Assembly (NCBI GenBank): GCA_964600865.1
Contig: CAZRJP010000018.1
Coordinates: forward strand, 1 to 15,177
Direction: 5' to 3'
Source of the DNA: WJLC01 sp964600865
Lineage (GTDB): Archaea > Nanobdellota > Nanobdellia > Pacearchaeales > GW2011-AR1
Length of the DNA stretch: 15,177 bases
In this document: one piece after another, positions 1-7,370 of the stretch
How the letters are laid out: each line of letters begins with the position of its first letter
Position numbering within the stretch: the stretch's first letter is position 1
Notes under the pieces: model-generated
The model's database searches: none
Told to the model about the DNA's origin: nothing
The model's input: only the letters and a program-made list of their open reading frames with translations
Program-made: the position numbers and the translations under genes

Positions 1-54
1 ACTTTAATATTTGGGGTTTAAAATAGGGTAGGACATATGTCATGAACCTATACA
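1..54 (+). repeat. Terminal inverted repeat, left copy
   Basis: This stretch is the reverse complement of 15124-15177, matching at 53 of 54 positions; the only mismatch is position 2. It contains a perfect 10-base palindrome, GACATATGTC, at 32-41, and a TATA-like GTTTAAAAT near position 17. No transposase lies beside it. Because the two copies sit exactly at the window ends, the fragment may have been cut at a dispersed repeat during assembly. A true inverted repeat at the ends of a mobile or linear unit is the alternative. The genes inside are core chromosomal ones, which favours the first reading. Confidence 0.9.
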
Positions 55-74
55 ATAGAAAATAATCAGAAAGA

Positions 75-82
75 TTTATAAA
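75..82 (+). promoter_or_regulatory. TATA box of the 111-407 gene
   Basis: The sequence TTTATAAA is centred about 32 bases before the ATG. An archaeal start site about 25 bases downstream would leave a leader of only some 6 bases. This supports both the gene and the chosen start. Confidence 0.6.
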
Positions 83-110
83 CTAAATCCTTTCTATATT
101 TACTCATAAA

Positions 111-407
111 ATGGAAATCCCAATAAAAATAGATTTAGAGAATAAAATAATGAATATTAGAGACAAAACCCTAAAAATTCCCTCTTCTATTCATAATGTA
201 GAACAATTAACCCACAAACCTGGAGAAGAAGTATTACATATGGAATTTAATGAAGGATTTGGAAAAAAGGACTGGGATGTATATAGTTATATCCAAGAAG
301 AAGATCAACACAAAGTACAATTAATGCATAAAAATTACAACCATCTAGGTAGTTTTGTAACAATGTGGGGAAAAATTAAAACAGAAGTTTATTACAATCA
401 AAAATAA
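111..407 (+). CDS. Hypothetical protein, 98 aa
   Basis: I do not recognise this protein. It is a 98-residue soluble polypeptide with no signal peptide, no membrane segment and no cysteine. It carries an acidic and aromatic central stretch (about residues 38-62, with FNEGFGKKDWDVYSY) and a tail rich in H, N and Y. A good TATA box at 75-82 and a short implied leader support expression from this ATG. It converges on rps27ae, and the two stop codons are one base apart, which argues that both ends are real. Base and codon use match the neighbouring genes. It lies just inside the left terminal repeat, so it could belong to whatever carries that repeat, but nothing in the protein says so. Confidence 0.65.
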   Translation: MEIPIKIDLENKIMNIRDKTLKIPSSIHNVEQLTHKPGEEVLHMEFNEGFGKKDWDVYSYIQEEDQHKVQLMHKNYNHLGSFVTMWGKIKTEVYYNQK

Positions 408-408
408 A

Positions 409-672
409 TTATTTCTTTTCTTTACTTTTATCTGATTTATCTTTATCAGATTTATTTTTATCTTTAGGCTTTTTAGAAGATTCTGATGACTTACCATTAA
501 ATTCTGCATAATGGCACTTACCACAATAATATCTGCCCTGAGAATTCATTAAAAACACTCCAGGACCACATCTAGGACAGAATCTCTCTGTTCTTTTAAC
601 CTTATCTCCTTCTATTTTATACTTAGAATATTTTTTACTTGTTGCCTTATTTTTTGCTTTTTTCTTTGCCAT
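409..672 (-). CDS. rps27ae: Small-subunit ribosomal protein S27ae (eS31)
   Basis: This is the archaeal/eukaryotic-type 30S protein eS31, which binds the head of the small subunit. The zinc ribbon is complete: C32 and C35 in FCPRCGPGVFLM, C50 and C53 in YYCGKCHY. A basic N-terminal segment (residues 2-27) precedes it, as usual for the family. At 87 residues it is longer than the roughly 50-65 residues typical of archaeal versions. The extra part is a low-complexity tail of K, S, D and E from about residue 61. The gene follows rps6e on the same strand, but copy 1 of the structured leader repeat fills the 173-base gap, so it is probably transcribed or controlled separately. No Shine-Dalgarno sequence is visible before the ATG; the preceding bases are A-rich. 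Confidence 0.95.
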   Translation of the reverse strand: MAKKKAKNKATSKKYSKYKIEGDKVKRTERFCPRCGPGVFLMNSQGRYYCGKCHYAEFNGKSSESSKKPKDKNKSDKDKSDKSKEKK

Positions 673-688
673 TTTATTTTGTTTTATT

Positions 689-823
689 TGAAAATGAATG
701 CTCGAAAATTAAAAATTTTCGTTGTATGAACCATCTTAATCAAAGTGGACATGCTCGAAAATTAAAAATTTTCGTTGTATCAAACACGTTTCTCTGACTC
801 ATGTTTGCGTGAGTGTTTGATTT
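689..823 (-). repeat. Structured 5'-leader repeat, copy 1 (before rps27ae)
   Basis: In transcript direction (leftward) this copy contains three elements. First is a long stem TCAAACAC/GTGTTTGA (arms 813-820 and 780-787) with a small inner CUCA/UGAG stem. Then come two identical 8-bp, 3-base-loop hairpins, CGAAAATT-N3-AATTTTCG, at 756-774 and 703-721, starting 53 bases apart. A TATA-like box at 841-848 predicts a start site near 820, the outer edge of the long stem, giving a leader of about 148 bases. The sense strand holds two short frames. One is 787-740 (GTG start inside the stem; MFDTTKIFNFRACPL if initiated; an in-frame ATG also lies at 802-800). The other is 734-684 (MVHTTKIFNFRAFIFK), ending 11 bases before the rps27ae ATG. 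Whether the frames are translated is unproven. Confidence 0.85.
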
Positions 824-840
824 ATCCATTTTATTTATAT

Positions 841-848
841 TTTATTTA
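841..848 (-). promoter_or_regulatory. TATA-like box before leader copy 1
   Basis: On the minus strand TAAATAAA is centred about 25 bases outside the distal edge of leader copy 1. It overlaps the rps6e stop codon. The region is AT-rich throughout, so the box is suggestive rather than decisive; a second candidate (TATAAATA) lies slightly closer. Confidence 0.35.
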
Positions 849-1316
849 CTCCTTTTTTTCATCAGATTTACTCTCATCTTTTGATTCCTTTGATTCTTCA
901 TCTTTATTTTCTTCAGGTTTAGAAAATATATCTTTTAAGGATTTTGAACCCTCTTTAATTACTTTAGTATTAATTTGTACAACAGCATCAGATATAACCT
1001 TACCTCTAACTGTTTTTCTTAATCTTAATCCATCTGGTTTTTTATTGAATTTTTTATCGCCTTTAGGTCTTTTATGCATTCCTTTTCCATAACCAAGTAA
1101 AACCTTTTTTAATCCAATACCCTCCACTTCTTTCATTGAAGCAAAACCTGCCTTATCACTAGCCCCAGTTATTTCAAGTTCATAACCTGCTAAATCTGGA
1201 GATATCTCTTTACCCTTAACAACATCCCCAATACTTTTTTGCATTAACCCAGGTGCTTCTATCTCTAACTTGTAGGTTTTTCCTTTTTTTGTTGATATAT
1301 TTATTTTAAATGCCAT
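846..1316 (-). CDS. rps6e: Small-subunit ribosomal protein S6e (eS6)
   Basis: This is the archaeal eS6 protein of the 30S subunit. Family landmarks are the G(A)SDKAGF segment at 51-58, the glycine/basic loop LLGYGKGMHKRPKGDKK at about 73-89, and the RLRKTVRGKVISDAVVQINTKV block at about 98-119. The conserved core ends near residue 131. A charged low-complexity tail of E, K, D and S (about 132-156) follows and resembles the tail of the neighbouring S27ae. The gene lies 47 bases downstream of infB. A TATA box at 1346-1353 suggests that it also has its own promoter with a leader of under 10 bases. Confidence 0.96.
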   Translation of the reverse strand: MAFKINISTKKGKTYKLEIEAPGLMQKSIGDVVKGKEISPDLAGYELEITGASDKAGFASMKEVEGIGLKKVLLGYGKGMHKRPKGDKKFNKKPDGLRLRKTVRGKVISDAVVQINTKVIKEGSKSLKDIFSKPEENKDEESKESKDESKSDEKKE

Positions 1317-1345
1317 AATCTATAATTATTTATTGAGATTTTAGT

Positions 1346-1353
1346 TTTTAAAA
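1346..1353 (-). promoter_or_regulatory. TATA box of rps6e
   Basis: The minus-strand core GTTTTAAAAAC is centred about 33 bases before the rps6e ATG, in the 47-base gap after infB. A start site 25 bases downstream gives a leader of roughly 8 bases. Confidence 0.45.
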
Positions 1354-1363
1354 CTTTACTAAT

Positions 1364-3130
1364 TTAAACTCCCCACTCTGGTTTATCTTTTCTTTTAATT
1401 TCTGCTATTTCCTGCAATATTTGTACTTCTTTTCCAGAAAGCAAATCTTTATTTTTCTTAAATTGCCTAAATTGGCCCTCACTTATATCTGAATAAAGTA
1501 CCTTTCTTTCTTTCATTTGTCTCTCATAATTAACCCCTGGAACAGATATAGCAACCTCAGATTCTTCTTCTGCTTCTTCAATAGACTTATTCTCTTTTTG
1601 AAGATTTTTTATCCTTCCAACTTTTTCATTATTTTCATCAATTAATTTAACTCCAGAAATCATTTTTCCTCCTAAAACCTTCACACCAAAAATAGCAGGA
1701 TTAGTATTTCTAAAAACATATTTTTTCAATAATTTAATTTTACAAATAGAACTTAATTTCATTAATCTTCTCTTTTCAATTTCTTTAGCTTTTTCTTCTC
1801 TAAACTCAACTAAATCTTCTATTAGTTTATAAATAACATCATCATTTAAAATCTCAACATTTCCTTTAATTGATTTGACTTCATCATCAATATCCACATT
1901 AAATCCAACAATAACTGCATCTAATTCATTTATATCTAAATTAGCTTTTGCACTTATTACATCTTTTTTATTAATGTCCCCTATTCCTGCTTTAACAACA
2001 GGTATTCCATTTTGTTTTAATAACATAAGTAATGCTTCTAAACTTCCTAATGAATCTGCTTTAGCAATAATTCCTTGTTTTGCATGTGCAAATTTTAAAC
2101 TTTCAGAAATATCTTTCTTAAACCTTTTTTTAATATCCTCTAAATTATCTTTATATATCTCAAAAGGCATTCCAGGAAAAACATCTGTTTTTTGTATTAA
2201 TTGCATTCTTAATCCAGTAGATGCCTGAACTTTTTTCTTAGGTTTAAACTTACTTGATAATGGTTGTATCTCTTCTAAAATTCTAATATTCGTAATAATT
2301 GGCTTATCAGGATTATCAAAATTAGCAACAGCTATTTTATCTTCTTTAGATAACTTCCCGTCATAAAGAATAGCCTCATTATAATTAATTGTCTTTTGAG
2401 TTTTAATTTCTAACATAACTCCTTTTGCATCTTTTTCAAGTTCTAATCTATCTGACAAATACTTTTGACTTAAACCACATAAAACCATTATTAATTCTTG
2501 TAATCCTTGATTTGTTTCAGCACTAGTAGGAACCAATCCAATCTTTTTTGTAAAATTCTCTACATTATAATATAAATCTGCTTCAAATCCATGGTCATGT
2601 AAATCTCCTATTAAAGTCATGTATCTCTCATCAAAAACTTGCTTAACTCTATCTTGTTGAGATTTAATGCTTTTCCTTAAAGAAATATTTTCATCTTCTT
2701 TTGGACTTCTCCATCCTGAAATATTATCTATTTTATTTAATGCAATCACAAAAGGTGTTTTATTATATTTTAAAATTTTTATTACTTCTGCTGTCTGAGG
2801 TTTAATGCCCTCATTAATATCTATAACTAATACTGCTAAATCTGCTAATCCTCCTCCTCTTTTCCTTAAATTTGTGAAAGCAGCATGTCCAGGAGTATCA
2901 ATGAATAAAAATCCAGGAATATCTAATTTAATCCCTGATTGTTCAATTAATGGGCAAGATTCCTTTAATTTATCTGATGGAAAAAGAGTAAAAGATATTT
3001 TTTGAGTTATTCCTCCTGCTTCTCCCTCTTGAATAGAAGTCTTTCTAAGTGAATCTAAGATACTTGTCTTACCATGATCAACATGTCCACATACAGTTAC
3101 AATAGGCTGTCTGATTTGTTTCTTTGTCAT
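1364..3130 (-). CDS. infB: Translation initiation factor aIF5B (IF-2 homologue)
   Basis: This is the universal GTPase that promotes initiator-tRNA placement and subunit joining. The G domain shows G1 GHVDHGKT (15-22), the switch I region EAGGITQKISFT (37-48), G3 DTPGH (78-82) and G4 NKID (132-135). The central IF2 domain with the ADSLGSLEALL motif and the C-terminal beta-barrel domain follow. At 588 residues it has the normal length of archaeal aIF5B and lacks the long N-terminal extension of bacterial and eukaryotic homologues. There is no intein at the P-loop, a known archaeal insertion site. A TATA box centred 25 bases before the ATG implies a leaderless transcript. It heads the leftward block with rps6e and rps27ae. 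Confidence 0.97.
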   Translation of the reverse strand: MTKKQIRQPIVTVCGHVDHGKTSILDSLRKTSIQEGEAGGITQKISFTLFPSDKLKESCPLIEQSGIKLDIPGFLFIDTPGHAAFTNLRKRGGGLADLAVLVIDINEGIKPQTAEVIKILKYNKTPFVIALNKIDNISGWRSPKEDENISLRKSIKSQQDRVKQVFDERYMTLIGDLHDHGFEADLYYNVENFTKKIGLVPTSAETNQGLQELIMVLCGLSQKYLSDRLELEKDAKGVMLEIKTQKTINYNEAILYDGKLSKEDKIAVANFDNPDKPIITNIRILEEIQPLSSKFKPKKKVQASTGLRMQLIQKTDVFPGMPFEIYKDNLEDIKKRFKKDISESLKFAHAKQGIIAKADSLGSLEALLMLLKQNGIPVVKAGIGDINKKDVISAKANLDINELDAVIVGFNVDIDDEVKSIKGNVEILNDDVIYKLIEDLVEFREEKAKEIEKRRLMKLSSICKIKLLKKYVFRNTNPAIFGVKVLGGKMISGVKLIDENNEKVGRIKNLQKENKSIEEAEEESEVAISVPGVNYERQMKERKVLYSDISEGQFRQFKKNKDLLSGKEVQILQEIAEIKRKDKPEWGV

Positions 3131-3151
3131 AATATCAAAGAGAAAACCCTT

Positions 3152-3159
3152 AATTTAAA
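3152..3159 (-). promoter_or_regulatory. TATA box of infB
   Basis: On the minus strand the sequence AAAGGTTTAAATTAAGG combines a BRE-like purine tract with a TATA core centred about 25 bases before the infB ATG, predicting a leaderless mRNA. The 3131-3297 gap is divergent. The rightward helicase side holds only weaker candidates: TTTAATAAA from about 3247, and an AGGGG tract at 3279-3283. Confidence 0.6.
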
Positions 3160-3297
3160 CCTTTTCACTAATAAAAATATCCATCTAAAGTTAAAATTAT
3201 CTCTACAACAAAATTAATTAAAATATTCTTAAAATAAAAACATTAATTTAATAAACATCTAACATCTTTTAATGGCATAGGGGTTATTTCTTAATAA

Positions 3298-5886
3298 ATG
3301 ACAGAAATATATCAGATAGAAGAACGTCCAGCAGAGCATATTGAAAAAGTATTACATCCTTTAGTTAAAGAGTGGTTTTTTTCTAAATTTAAAAAATTCT
3401 CTCTAACTCAAAAATATGGTGTATTAAATATTTGGGAAAGAAAAGACACATTAATATCTGCTCCAACTGGTGGAACTAAAACTCTTACTGCATTTTTATC
3501 AATTTTAAATTATTTAGTAATACTAGCTGAAAAAAATGAATTAGAAGACAGAATACATGCATTATATACATCTCCATTAAAAGCACTAGTAAATGACATT
3601 CATAAAAATCTTATTGAACCATTAGAAGGAATACAGAAATTAGCAAAAGAAAAAGATATCAAATTACAAAAAATAAAGGTTGCTGTTAGAACAGGAGATA
3701 CTACTAGCTATCAAAGACAAAAAATGGCAAAGAACCCTCCACATATTTTAGTAACAACTCCAGAAACACTTGCAATTGTTTTAACAACAAAAAAATTCGT
3801 TGAAAATTTCAAATACTTAGAATTCTGTGTTGTTGATGAAATTCATGCATTAAACAATAAAAGAGGGACTTATCTAAGTTTAAGTTTAGAAAGATTAAAT
3901 GAATTAAGTAATATCTACCCTGTTAAAATAGGCTTATCTGCAACAATTGAACCATTAGATGAAGTTGCGAAATTTCTTGTTGGAATTGATGATAATAGAA
4001 AAGTAGGAATTGCAGAAGTTCCCTTAAATAAAGAAATAGACATAAAAGTCCTTACACCTGTTAAAAATTTAATTAATAATACTGATAAACATAACAAAAC
4101 ATACAAACTTTTATCTAAACTAATAAAAAAACATAAAACAACTCTTATTTTTACTAATACTCGTTCAGCTACAGAGAGAGTTGTTAATTATCTTAAAGAC
4201 AAATTTCCAACTGAATATGGAGATGATAATATTGCTGCTCATCACTCTTCATTGAGTAAATCCCATAGATATGAGATTGAAGAAAGATTAAGAGAAGGGA
4301 AATTAAAAGTAGTTGTATGCTCAACTTCATTAGAATTAGGAATTGACATTGGTTTTATTGATTTAGTTTTAATGCTTGGAAGCCCAAAAAGTTCTGCAAG
4401 AGCATTACAAAGAATAGGTCGTGCAGGACATCAATTACATCATACTGCAAAAGGGAGATTTATTGTTATGGATAGAGATGACCTTGTAGAATGTAGTGTT
4501 ATTCAAAAAGAAATGGTTGAAAAGAAAATAAATAAGATAATCTTTCCGAAAAATGCCTTAGATGTTTTATCACAACAAATTTATGGTATGGCTATTCATA
4601 AAATATGGAATATTGATGAAATGTTTAAGAGAATAAGGCAAAGTTATTGTTATCATAAATTAACAAGAAAAGATTTTTTAGATGTTATAAGTTACTTATC
4701 TGGAGAATATGCATTAGAGAAAAATTATGTGTATGCAAAAATATGGTATGACAAAGATAAAAAGAAAATAGGTAAAAGAGGAAAATTAGCTAGAGTTATC
4801 TACATGACTAATATTGGGACTATTCCAGATGAATCTTTTGTAAGGGTTAAATTATCTCCTTCTGGAGAACAAATAGGTGTTATTGATGAAGGATTCTTAA
4901 GTAGAATGAAAAAAGGAGATGTTTTTGTATTAGGAGGAAAAAGATACATGTATGCTTATACAAGAGGAATGAATCTATATGTAAAAGGAAACATTAGAAA
5001 GTCTCCAACTATACCTTCATGGTTCTCTGAAATGTTACCATTAAGTTTTGATTCTGCACTAGAAATAAATAGATTTAGGAAACTTCTAAAAGAAAGACTC
5101 AATTCTAAAACAAGCAAAAAAGATACACTTGAATTTATACAAAATCATTTATATACAGATAAAAAAACATCAGAAGCAATTTACAATTATTTTAATGAGC
5201 AAAATAAATTTCTAGAAATACCTGATTCAAAAAGTCTATTAATTGAAAAATACCATTCACCAGAAAACAAAAATTATCTAATTGTCCATAGTATGTATGG
5301 AAGAAGAGTAAACGATGCATTATCTAGGGCTTTAGCATATATAATTGCAAAAAGCAAAAAAAGAGATATTGAAATAGGAATTAATGACAATGGATTCTAC
5401 TTATCTGGAGAGACACTTCCAATAGAAAAAGCAATAAAAGACCTATCTAAAAAAGATTTAAAGAAAGTTTTATCTAAGGCAATTGAAAAAACAGATGTGT
5501 TGAAAAGAAGATTTAGACATTGTGCAGCAAGATCCTTAATGATTTTACGAAATTATAAAGGAAGAAATAAGTCAGTTGGAAAACAACAAATGAAATCACA
5601 TTTTTTATTATCTTCAGTTAAAAAAATAACTAAGAAATTTCCAATATTAAGAGAGGCTCGTAGAGAAGTTTTAGAAGATTTAATGGATATAAAAAATGCT
5701 GAACAGGTTTTAGAATGGATAAAAGAAAACAAAATCAAAGTGAAAATAGTTAATACTCACTTACCTAGTCCTTTTGCAATTAATTTAATAATACAAGGTC
5801 ATGCAGATTTAATTAAGATAGAGCAAAAACAAGAATTCCTAAAAAGAATACATCAATTACATATGAGAAAAATTAACAAGAAATAA
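3298..5886 (+). CDS. Lhr-family superfamily 2 helicase
   Basis: This is an ATP-dependent SF2 helicase of the Lhr (large helicase-related) family, whose members act in nucleic-acid repair and processing. Visible motifs are the family N-terminus LHPLVKEWFF (19-28), Q38, motif I at 55-62, motif II DEIH (180-183), motif III SAT (214-216), motif IV LIFTNTRSATERV, motif V STSLELGIDIG and motif VI QRIGRAGH. Winged-helix and Lhr C-terminal domains occupy the second half. At 862 residues it matches archaeal Lhr-core length. Motif I reads APTGGTKT, so the usual Gly just before the catalytic Lys is Thr; all other motifs look intact. Its stop lies one base from the convergent flavoprotein stop. Confidence 0.93.
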   Translation: MTEIYQIEERPAEHIEKVLHPLVKEWFFSKFKKFSLTQKYGVLNIWERKDTLISAPTGGTKTLTAFLSILNYLVILAEKNELEDRIHALYTSPLKALVNDIHKNLIEPLEGIQKLAKEKDIKLQKIKVAVRTGDTTSYQRQKMAKNPPHILVTTPETLAIVLTTKKFVENFKYLEFCVVDEIHALNNKRGTYLSLSLERLNELSNIYPVKIGLSATIEPLDEVAKFLVGIDDNRKVGIAEVPLNKEIDIKVLTPVKNLINNTDKHNKTYKLLSKLIKKHKTTLIFTNTRSATERVVNYLKDKFPTEYGDDNIAAHHSSLSKSHRYEIEERLREGKLKVVVCSTSLELGIDIGFIDLVLMLGSPKSSARALQRIGRAGHQLHHTAKGRFIVMDRDDLVECSVIQKEMVEKKINKIIFPKNALDVLSQQIYGMAIHKIWNIDEMFKRIRQSYCYHKLTRKDFLDVISYLSGEYALEKNYVYAKIWYDKDKKKIGKRGKLARVIYMTNIGTIPDESFVRVKLSPSGEQIGVIDEGFLSRMKKGDVFVLGGKRYMYAYTRGMNLYVKGNIRKSPTIPSWFSEMLPLSFDSALEINRFRKLLKERLNSKTSKKDTLEFIQNHLYTDKKTSEAIYNYFNEQNKFLEIPDSKSLLIEKYHSPENKNYLIVHSMYGRRVNDALSRALAYIIAKSKKRDIEIGINDNGFYLSGETLPIEKAIKDLSKKDLKKVLSKAIEKTDVLKRRFRHCAARSLMILRNYKGRNKSVGKQQMKSHFLLSSVKKITKKFPILREARREVLEDLMDIKNAEQVLEWIKENKIKVKIVNTHLPSPFAINLIIQGHADLIKIEQKQEFLKRIHQLHMRKINKK

Positions 5887-5887
5887 T

Positions 5888-6790
5888 CTATTCTAAATCA
5901 TTATAAATTTCATAAATAGCCTTAATGCCCTCTCCAACACCTGTTATCGCTTGTTTAAACTTACTGTCTGTAACATCTCCTGCAGCATAAATATTTTTCA
6001 TATTTGTTTTTGATTCTTTATCAATAATAATTTCTGACTTTTTATTTAGTTTAACACCCATTTCTTTAGCTAATTTAGAATTAGGAATTTGTCCAATATC
6101 AACAAAAACCCCATCAACATTAATTTCCTTTTTTCCTTTATGTTCCTTTGTTAATACAATAGAATTAACCTTATCTTCTCCTTTAATCTCTTTTATATTA
6201 ATTCCTTCAAGGAGATTTACCTTATCATTATCCTTCACTCTTTGAGCATTAATCGGCTCTGCCTTTAAATGACTTCTAATAATCATATAAACTTTTTTTG
6301 CATATTTGCTTAATAATAAAGCTTCCTTTGCAGCAGAATCACTCCCTCCAATAATCGCGACAGTCTTATCCTTATAAAATCCTCCATCACATATAGCACA
6401 ATAATGAACCCCTTTATTTTTAAAAACAACCTCTCCAGGAACTTCTAATCTTCTCCATTGAGAACCTGTAGCAAAAAGTATATTTTTAGCAAAATATTTG
6501 TCTTTTACTGTATGAATCTTAAAACCATTTTTTACTTTCTTAATATCTACAACTTCTTTAGAAAACAAATCAACATCATAATTTTTTACTTGTTTTAAAA
6601 CCCTTTCTACTAATTCAAACCCAGAGATACTTTCAAAACCAGGATAATTCTCCACAACATGCGTTTTAATTAATGTGCCTCTAAGTTCCTTAGCAAAAAT
6701 TGCTGTAGAAATATTTAATCTTCCTGCATACAAACCTGCACTTAAACCAACAATTCCTCCACCAATTATAATTAAATCATACTTTTCCAT
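5888..6790 (-). CDS. trxB: Thioredoxin reductase-like flavoprotein
   Basis: This is a two-domain FAD/NAD(P)H-dependent disulfide reductase of the low-molecular-weight thioredoxin reductase type. The FAD fold begins IIIGGGIVGLSAGLYAGR (7-24). The redox pair is C131-A-I-C134 in CAICDGGF. The nucleotide fold carries IIGGSDSAAKEA (147-158). The FAD-closing motif NIYAAGDV is near residue 266-273. At 300 residues the length is normal. The segment equivalent to HRRxxxRA, which holds the NADPH phosphate, reads IIRSHLKA, so two of its basic residues are missing and cofactor preference may differ. It lies 30 bases after iscU, and a TATA box at 6812-6819 gives it a likely leaderless promoter. Context suggests electron supply to the adjacent sulfur-transfer proteins. 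Confidence 0.92.
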   Translation of the reverse strand: MEKYDLIIIGGGIVGLSAGLYAGRLNISTAIFAKELRGTLIKTHVVENYPGFESISGFELVERVLKQVKNYDVDLFSKEVVDIKKVKNGFKIHTVKDKYFAKNILFATGSQWRRLEVPGEVVFKNKGVHYCAICDGGFYKDKTVAIIGGSDSAAKEALLLSKYAKKVYMIIRSHLKAEPINAQRVKDNDKVNLLEGINIKEIKGEDKVNSIVLTKEHKGKKEINVDGVFVDIGQIPNSKLAKEMGVKLNKKSEIIIDKESKTNMKNIYAAGDVTDSKFKQAITGVGEGIKAIYEIYNDLE

Positions 6791-6811
6791 AATTAATCCA
6801 ATATTTTAATT

Positions 6812-6819
6812 CTTTTAAA
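6812..6819 (-). promoter_or_regulatory. TATA box of the flavoprotein gene
   Basis: Minus-strand TTTAAAAG is centred 25 bases before the ATG, in the 30-base gap after iscU. It suggests that the reductase can be transcribed on its own as a leaderless mRNA. Confidence 0.5.
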
Positions 6820-6820
6820 T

Positions 6821-7210
6821 TTATTTACTTTTTTTACTCTCATAATCTTTTATTGCTTTCTTTAATGCACTAACACCAAGAACAGAACAATGAACTTTAA
6901 CAGGAGGCATTCCATCTAATTTTTTAATAATATCTTCTTTTTTTAGTTTTTTAGCTTGCTCAATTGTTTTACCTTTAACTAAAGAACAGACAACATCTGA
7001 AGAAGCAATAGCACTTGCACAACCAAATGTTTTAAATCCAATATCCTTAATCTTCTTTGTTTTTTTATCTACCTTGATTTCAAGATGCATTATATCTCCA
7101 CAGCGAATATTTCCCACTTCCCCGACTCCAGAAGGATTTTTAAGAGATTTTACATATTTAGGATTCTTAAAATGCTTCATTAATTTTTTAGAGTACTTTA
7201 CTTTATTCAT
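6821..7210 (-). CDS. iscU: Iron-sulfur cluster scaffold IscU/NifU
   Basis: This is the scaffold on which Fe-S clusters are assembled with sulfur from the cysteine desulfurase. All three cluster ligands are present: C37 in NIRCGD (with D39), C64 in FGCASA and C108 in VHCSVLG. The loop before the last cysteine reads MPPVK (101-105), very close to the LPPVK chaperone-recognition motif of bacterial IscU. The length of 129 residues is that of a stand-alone IscU, with no C-terminal NifU domain. An extra cysteine lies at 75. The gene follows the DUF1858 gene, with leader copy 2 filling the gap. No Shine-Dalgarno sequence is evident. Confidence 0.96.
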   Translation of the reverse strand: MNKVKYSKKLMKHFKNPKYVKSLKNPSGVGEVGNIRCGDIMHLEIKVDKKTKKIKDIGFKTFGCASAIASSDVVCSLVKGKTIEQAKKLKKEDIIKKLDGMPPVKVHCSVLGVSALKKAIKDYESKKSK

Positions 7211-7233
7211 TTTCTGATTTTATTTATTTTCCT

Positions 7234-7368
7234 TGAAAATAACTACTCGAAAATTTTTAATTTTCGTTGTATGGACCATCTTAATCAAAGTGGGCATGCT
7301 CGAAAATTTTTAATTTTCGTTGTATCAAACACATTGCTCTGACTCTGTGTCTCGTGAGTGTTTGATTT
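7234..7368 (-). repeat. Structured 5'-leader repeat, copy 2 (before iscU)
   Basis: The architecture and spacing are the same as in copy 1: long-stem arms at 7358-7365 and 7325-7332, then hairpins at 7301-7319 and 7248-7266, again starting 53 bases apart. Both hairpin loops are the complement of those in copy 1. A further hairpin ATTTTC-CTT-GAAAAT at 7226-7240 lies nearer the start codon. Sense-strand frames are 7332-7285 (GTG start in the stem; MFDTTKIKNFRACPL if initiated) and 7279-7220 (MVHTTKIKNFRVVIFKENK), the latter ending 9 bases before the iscU ATG. The upstream ATG of copies 1 and 3 is absent here (CAG). The distal edge is 2 bases from the DUF1858 stop; a TATA-like AT tract lies inside that gene near 7383-7392. 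Confidence 0.85.
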
Positions 7369-7370
7369 AT

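Noticed and set aside
703..774. Leader hairpins as intrinsic transcription terminators
   Set aside because: The T runs are inside the stems or loops rather than after them, and the elements stand before genes, not only behind them. Conditional termination within the leader remains possible.
689..823. CRISPR-like array from the repeated hairpin units
   Set aside because: Only two units per locus, and the sequence between them is the same in all three long copies, so there are no unique spacers and no cas genes.
775..1092. Plus-strand reading frame of 105 codons
   Set aside because: It is antisense to rps6e and leader copy 1, has Ser/Phe-rich shadow composition and no promoter.
1364..3130. 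Intein in infB
   Set aside because: The P-loop and the rest of the G domain are continuous, and the length is normal for archaeal aIF5B.
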